From Cercis canadensis (taxonomy: Eukaryota; Streptophyta; Magnoliopsida; Fabales; Fabaceae): a stretch of DNA of 64,000 nt. The stretch is taken from the NCBI GenBank assembly GCA_003255065.1, contig QAOA01000289.1, positions 729,805 to 793,804 on the forward strand, written 5' to 3'. Position 1 is the stretch's first letter, and each line of letters opens with the position of its first letter. Both the position numbers and the translations under genes were made by a program. The notes below the pieces were generated by a model. It did not search any database, had not been told where the DNA came from, and saw only the letters and a list, made by a program, of their open reading frames with translations. Shown in pieces: positions 59,664 through 64,000 of this stretch.

Positions 59664-62530
59664 CTACAAGATCCGAAAATGGCATCTGCAAACATTTAAC
59701 AGATGGTAAGCTTTTAATATATGCACATTAGTAATAGTAGCAACTCAACTACTTTGGGTTACATGACCCAAATAAAAAACTACTTTGGATTGGCAGTAAA
59801 AAGATATTTTCTTTATGCCCTATTGGCTGTGACCAGAGAACATTTGACAAATTTTTTCTAAGATATCTTGAGCCATTAAATACAATATCAGCCGTTCCAA
59901 ACAACTGGGTTCAAAAGGATGATTTTTCACATATGGACATTTTGTTGATGGAAATACAAGTTCAGCTTATAATCAGCAAGCATTTTGAGCAACATACAAT
60001 TACCTAGGTAAGGAAATTCATGACTAGCAAGTAACAATTCTCACCAGCAGCACCCGAAAAAAGCTACAAAGCGGCCAAAATACAGTCCACAGGATTGATT
60101 GTAAAGGACAGTGAACTCTCATGACCGTAATTTTTTTTAGATGAATTCTGTCCTCTAAGATATTTACAGTCCAAAGACACAGTAGACACTTGGACGCTTA
60201 GACATAACTGAAATAGGAAAATCAAGTAGATCTCCTATTGAACAAAACCAAGAGGACCTCTTTTCTTTCAGAAAAATATCTCATTAAATGAGAAAGAAGA
60301 AAGACAAGACTGAGGATAAGGCGTAATCTAACTAAAAGCATGAAGAGAAAACAGAAACTAGAAGGCAAAAGCTTTAATACATGAAAGCTCTCTGGTTCCA
60401 TAGATCAACCCTCTGGCAATTTATTAAATTTGCTTCGAGGATATACCAATATTTCCTGAAAGTATAGACAAGACTTGGGTGTAATAGAAATGGTCCATTG
60501 AGGTACTATTTGGACTAAGCAAAAAGTGAGAATAATGGAAAAGTAGAGGCAGCACAGCTTCAGATATTAAATTGGTTATCTCTTCTTTCTAGATCAAAAC
60601 TAGAACAATATTAAAAGCATAATAGATATAGAATAAAGAGCAAAGTAATAGGGATTGCGGGCATACCCCAAGAGACCTCTGCCTTGCCATGTTCTAGGTG
60701 TGACAGTTAAGTTGATCAGCGCACCCTGCCTCATTATAACAACAGGTATTGCACAACCCAGATTTGACTGAGATTCAGAAGCAAGCCTCTGCAGCAAGTT
60801 ATCACCTGCTTCCACATTTCCAAATTTCACAATCTGATCTCCAAGTTGTAAACTATCCTCTGCTGCTGGTGATGCATCTGCTATTTCGTCAACCATTGCA
60901 AAAGGTATACTAACAACTACATCTACATCCATGGAATTAGGAGAGTGACTCAGAAGAACATTTTGGGATGACGCTGATGCAACAGCATTGACAGCTGATG
61001 AAGTCTGAGTATTTGATCCATCATCATTGCCTAGTAGTATGGCAAAGAATTTACATGATGTATATAAAAAATGTCAATAATTATTTTTAAAAATAGAGTA
61101 TTCCAAGGTCAAACTTACTAAGATTAAAGAAAGGAAGAAGAGTAAGATAGAGAGATTCACAATTTTTTAAAAAATAAAAATAAAAAAACTGAAACTTAGT
61201 ACAACATCTATAAAATGCAAATTCTCATAGGAAAAATTACTTCAAACTATATAACACAACAACTGATCATGAAGTAAGGAGGAAAAAGCATCTTTCATGC
61301 TGATGAGATTTAGCACACAAGTGCAGACCTACCTCATTGTTATAATAAAATCAAATTCCAATATTCAATCCCAATTTAGAATCTCCTCAAAATAGCTATA
61401 TAACAATAGAACTACTTTTCAGTCATTGCAGATATGAAAGGCGAAAGCTACCTATGACATGTTCTTTTATCAGTGAAAACAAGCTATCTTGTCTATCTTT
61501 TCCCGTATAACCTGCCCTATTTAAATCTCTCCAAACCAATATCCTGCCCTCACAAAAATGTATTGTACCATATAGCTGCTGCTAGAGATAGAATCCATCT
61601 TATGAATGTTACTTGTACATTGCTCATACTGTGATACAGAATATACAGTGTTTAAGAGCAAACAAGGTTCCACCAGGTAACATCAGTAAGAAGCCAAAGT
61701 TTGTTTTGACAAATTAATAAACATAAATTTCATCCCAGTACCTGAACTTTTGAGGGGTGATGATTTATTACCAAGTCTTGCTGCATGCAAAATTTGTATA
61801 TTTTGATTTATTTTCTCGGTGATCTCCTTGTGATCATTCCGCAGCTCTGCAAAGAGAATGAAAACATGAGGGGACAAAATTATGATAAAATGCCATTCTC
61901 TTAAATTTTGATTGAGTAACCCTATACAATAGACCAAGCATTTCCAATTCCAACACTATGCAAAAATGATAAAAAAAAAAAAAAGAAGATGGAATAAAGT
62001 ATATTTTGCAACCATAAAAGCCTAATCAAAGTAGTGAATGCTAAGAAGTTGCTACTCATGAAAAACTATGCCTCCTAAAGCTCGCATCTCTATTACATAA
62101 TCATATGCTTGAGCTTTTGTTGAGAATTTATGCTAACTAGTAGCCAACATAGTTAGCAACCAGCATAAAGAAAATTGTTGAGGAAAACATACCACCAAGA
62201 CGACGTCGTTCAGCTCGAACAACTGGAATGTCAATATCCGTGCGAGGAAAGCCCTAGAGAATCGACCAACAACCATAGGAGAGTTAAATTTGAAGCAAAA
62301 CCAACATGAGCGCTGCTGCTTACAGAAACTGAATAAACTGAAATTTCAGTCTTGTTTTCTGGGAAAGCAATCACAAAACAAATAAGTACCTCGGAATCGA
62401 CGAGGTTTCCCGATAAGCCGGGGCCGCCGGGCTGAGAGAGGCGCTCGATGATTGCGTTCATCTCGGCCTCTATCGCAGTCCTCTTGTCCATCAGAGACAT
62501 TGATTCTGCCTTCACGTTCGTCGCCACCAT
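59664..62530 (-). CDS. PSMD9: 26S proteasome non-ATPase subunit 9-like assembly chaperone (PSMD9/p27/Nas2)
   Basis: PSMD9 (Nas2 in yeast) is a PDZ-containing chaperone for assembly of the proteasome base; it holds the ATPase Rpt5 and leaves before completion. Five exons on the minus strand: 62390-62530, 62193-62253, 61742-61846, 60667-61030 and 59664-59685, giving 230 residues, the family length. The start ATG 62530-62528 opens MVATNVKAESMSLMDKR. The N-terminal helical part (IEAEMNAIIERL, PVVRAERRRLGELRNDHKE) is followed by a Ser/Asn-rich linker and the PDZ domain (PFAMVDEIADASPAAEDSL, QLGDQIVKFGNVEAGDN, VVIMRQGALINLTVTPR). The conserved tail GRGLLGCHFRIL is completed by a 22-base last exon nearly 1 kb away (GTTTGCAG|ATGCC), which gives the expected CHFRIL and stop. 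Resembles At5g57950 as I recall it. Confidence 0.93.
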
Positions 62531-62789
62531 TTGCAGCACCAACCGCACGCTCTTCGTCTTCTTCTGGTGTACCCGATTTTTCAACTTCTGCTGTGCTTTC
62601 GCTCTCCCCGAGCGGTGGCTTGCCGAGCAGGAAATAGAGCACCAGGACTAAGTCTTTACTTGAGCCGGGCCAATTTCCACAATCAAATTTGAGGAATGAC
62701 CGAAGCCGTTGTTCTGATGATTCTGATCACGACGTTATTAAGTTTACCGGAATTCTATTATACTAAACAAACATATTTTTTATATTTTA

Positions 62790-62983
62790 TTATATATAAA
62801 TATAATTTATCTATCTTATTTTCTAATACAAACTTAAAAATAATTAATTTATAGAGATTTCTTAGATACTTTTAGTATTTATGTAGTATGTCATACTGAA
62901 ATAACCAATAAATGAATGACATGTGTACAAATTAACTATTTTTAAGTTTGTTTAAAAAATTAAATAAATTATATTTTATATAN
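62790..62983. mobile_element. foldback MITE-like element
   Basis: The left arm (TATAAATATAATTTATCTA, then ACAAACTTAAAAATAATTAA) matches the reverse complement of the right arm (TATAAAATATAATTTATTTA, ACAAACTTAAAAATAGTTAA). The centre includes TAGATACTTTTAGTATTTATG. Length is about 190 bases, and the right end meets the single N at 62983. Confidence 0.5.
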
Positions 62984-63469
62984 AAATCAACTTTTAATTT
63001 TTAATGAGACAATTTCATATATTTAGTGTGAGACTAGTTTTTATTTAAATGTGTTATGTCTTTATCACTAGTACTTTGAAAGTAATAAACTAACTTCAAT
63101 CAATTTGTAGATAACCTTCAATAACTTTTACTCTGGTGATTAATTTTTCTTCTCTAATATATATTTTAGGTATAAATATAAATTTAGTACTTTTAATTTA
63201 TAAAATTTTTAAAATTTCACAATGTTATCTTTGTAATTTTTAAATTAGAGTAATTTCGTTCTTTCTTAATTATTTGACAGCCATACACTCATGTTGACAT
63301 GATTGTGCTAATATGATATGAGTTTGATGATTTGGCATTAACATGGTAATGATATGAGAATGACATTATAATGTTATGACATGTTTAACACTTTGTCATG
63401 ATGGTTAGAATATGTTCGGTTGATTCATAAAAGACAAGAAAATTTTATTAATATGTTGTTTTAGTTTGT

Positions 63470-63640
63470 GATGTACATCACCTTCTTAGTAGAGATTAGA
63501 AAGTTTATGGTGAAGCCAATCAATATGCTGATTTCTTGGCAAAATGAAGAGCGAAGCATGAGGTTGAGTTGGAATTGTGATAATCTCCTCGTTATAAGTT
63601 AGGCCATTTAAGTATGACTAGTACCATAGGCATTATTTTT
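63470..63640 (+). pseudogene. relic of a LINE RNase H C-terminus
   Basis: The plus strand from 63500 reads KVYGEANQYADFLAK, stop, RAKHEVELEL. This matches the usual end of plant LINE RNase H domains (an H-x-x-R-E-A-N-x-x-A-D-x-L-A-K type motif). Stops interrupt it before and after. It is unrelated in detail to the copies at 4138-6163 and in the opposite orientation. Confidence 0.5.
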
Positions 63641-64000
63641 TTGTAGAGCTTAGGTTATTTCTTATTATCTTTTGTACAAAAAAAAAAAAAACATGTCTTG
63701 CTTGTTCATAGAGAACATACTACTAAAAATCTAAAAGTATGCAGAAGATTATATAATTTTATAATCTCCTGGTTTTGAATTATCTATTAATAATAATGAA
63801 GAAGCCATTATTATGACTAAGATTTTTTTTTAAAGGAATGAAAGAATTGAAAAGATAAACATGATTAGAAAGAAGAATTTAGTGTCACTTATCTTAATCT
63901 CTATTTATTTGTTTATTCTTTTATGAGATAATCCCTATTTATTTTTAACATGATAGATGTAACTTAATCAACCAACAAAAAAAAAAAAGGCTATTAGTTT

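Larger units (their letters stand above)
62531..64000. other. right-edge intergenic region
   Basis: PSMD9 promoter side, then AT-rich sequence with a foldback element, a single-N join at 62983 and a decayed LINE fragment. No intact gene. Confidence 0.5.

Noticed and set aside
1..64000. CRISPR arrays, operons, phage or virus genes, tRNA or rRNA genes
   Set aside because: None seen. The window is ordinary plant nuclear DNA; the only regular arrays are short tandem duplications and the LTR-like array. tRNA search by eye is not exhaustive; a covariance-model scan would settle it.

Overview
This is a stretch of nuclear chromosome from a flowering plant, a eudicot and most likely a woody rosid. 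The genes have many introns with GT-AG borders, the DNA between them is AT-rich, and every recognised protein is a plant family member (plastid desaturase FAD6, WRKY factor, purine permease, PTEN-formin). Species cannot be fixed from sequence alone. The assembly is a draft: there is one 92-base N run (35701-35792) and six single-N joins (5266, 15277, 27858, 30744, 40676, 62983).

Layout, left to right: 5' part of a class II formin (minus, runs off the left edge); two near-identical LINE RNase H fragments (4138-6163); FAD6 (plus); a KCTD-type BTB protein (minus); UBP23-like deubiquitinase (plus) with a tandem LTR-like array in one intron; about 5.6 kb without genes but with foldback elements; an LRR receptor-like kinase (plus); about 3.9 kb without genes; eIF5A (plus); a truncated and a full-length copy of a PUP5-like purine permease (minus); WRKY32-like factor (plus); a TAG-family DNA glycosylase (plus); and a PSMD9-like proteasome assembly chaperone (minus). 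The right edge is AT-rich with MITE and LINE relics.

I rebuilt exon structures by hand for all ten intact or edge-truncated genes. Reading frames stay open across all proposed joins. The genes are not an operon and do not form one pathway. From memory, several sit together in Arabidopsis blocks: WRKY32-BTB-FAD6 on At4, PUP5-LRR kinase-BTB on At2, and PSMD9-TAG glycosylase-UBP23 on At5. The window therefore looks like an unfractionated ancestral block.

I found no new multi-gene system. The most useful observations are: direct duplications abutting single-N joins, which look like unmerged allelic contig ends; an in-frame 729-bp deletion in one PUP5 copy; a GC-AG intron in WRKY32; catalytic-residue losses in the formin PTEN domain and the receptor kinase; a tandem LTR-like array; and several long-arm foldback elements.
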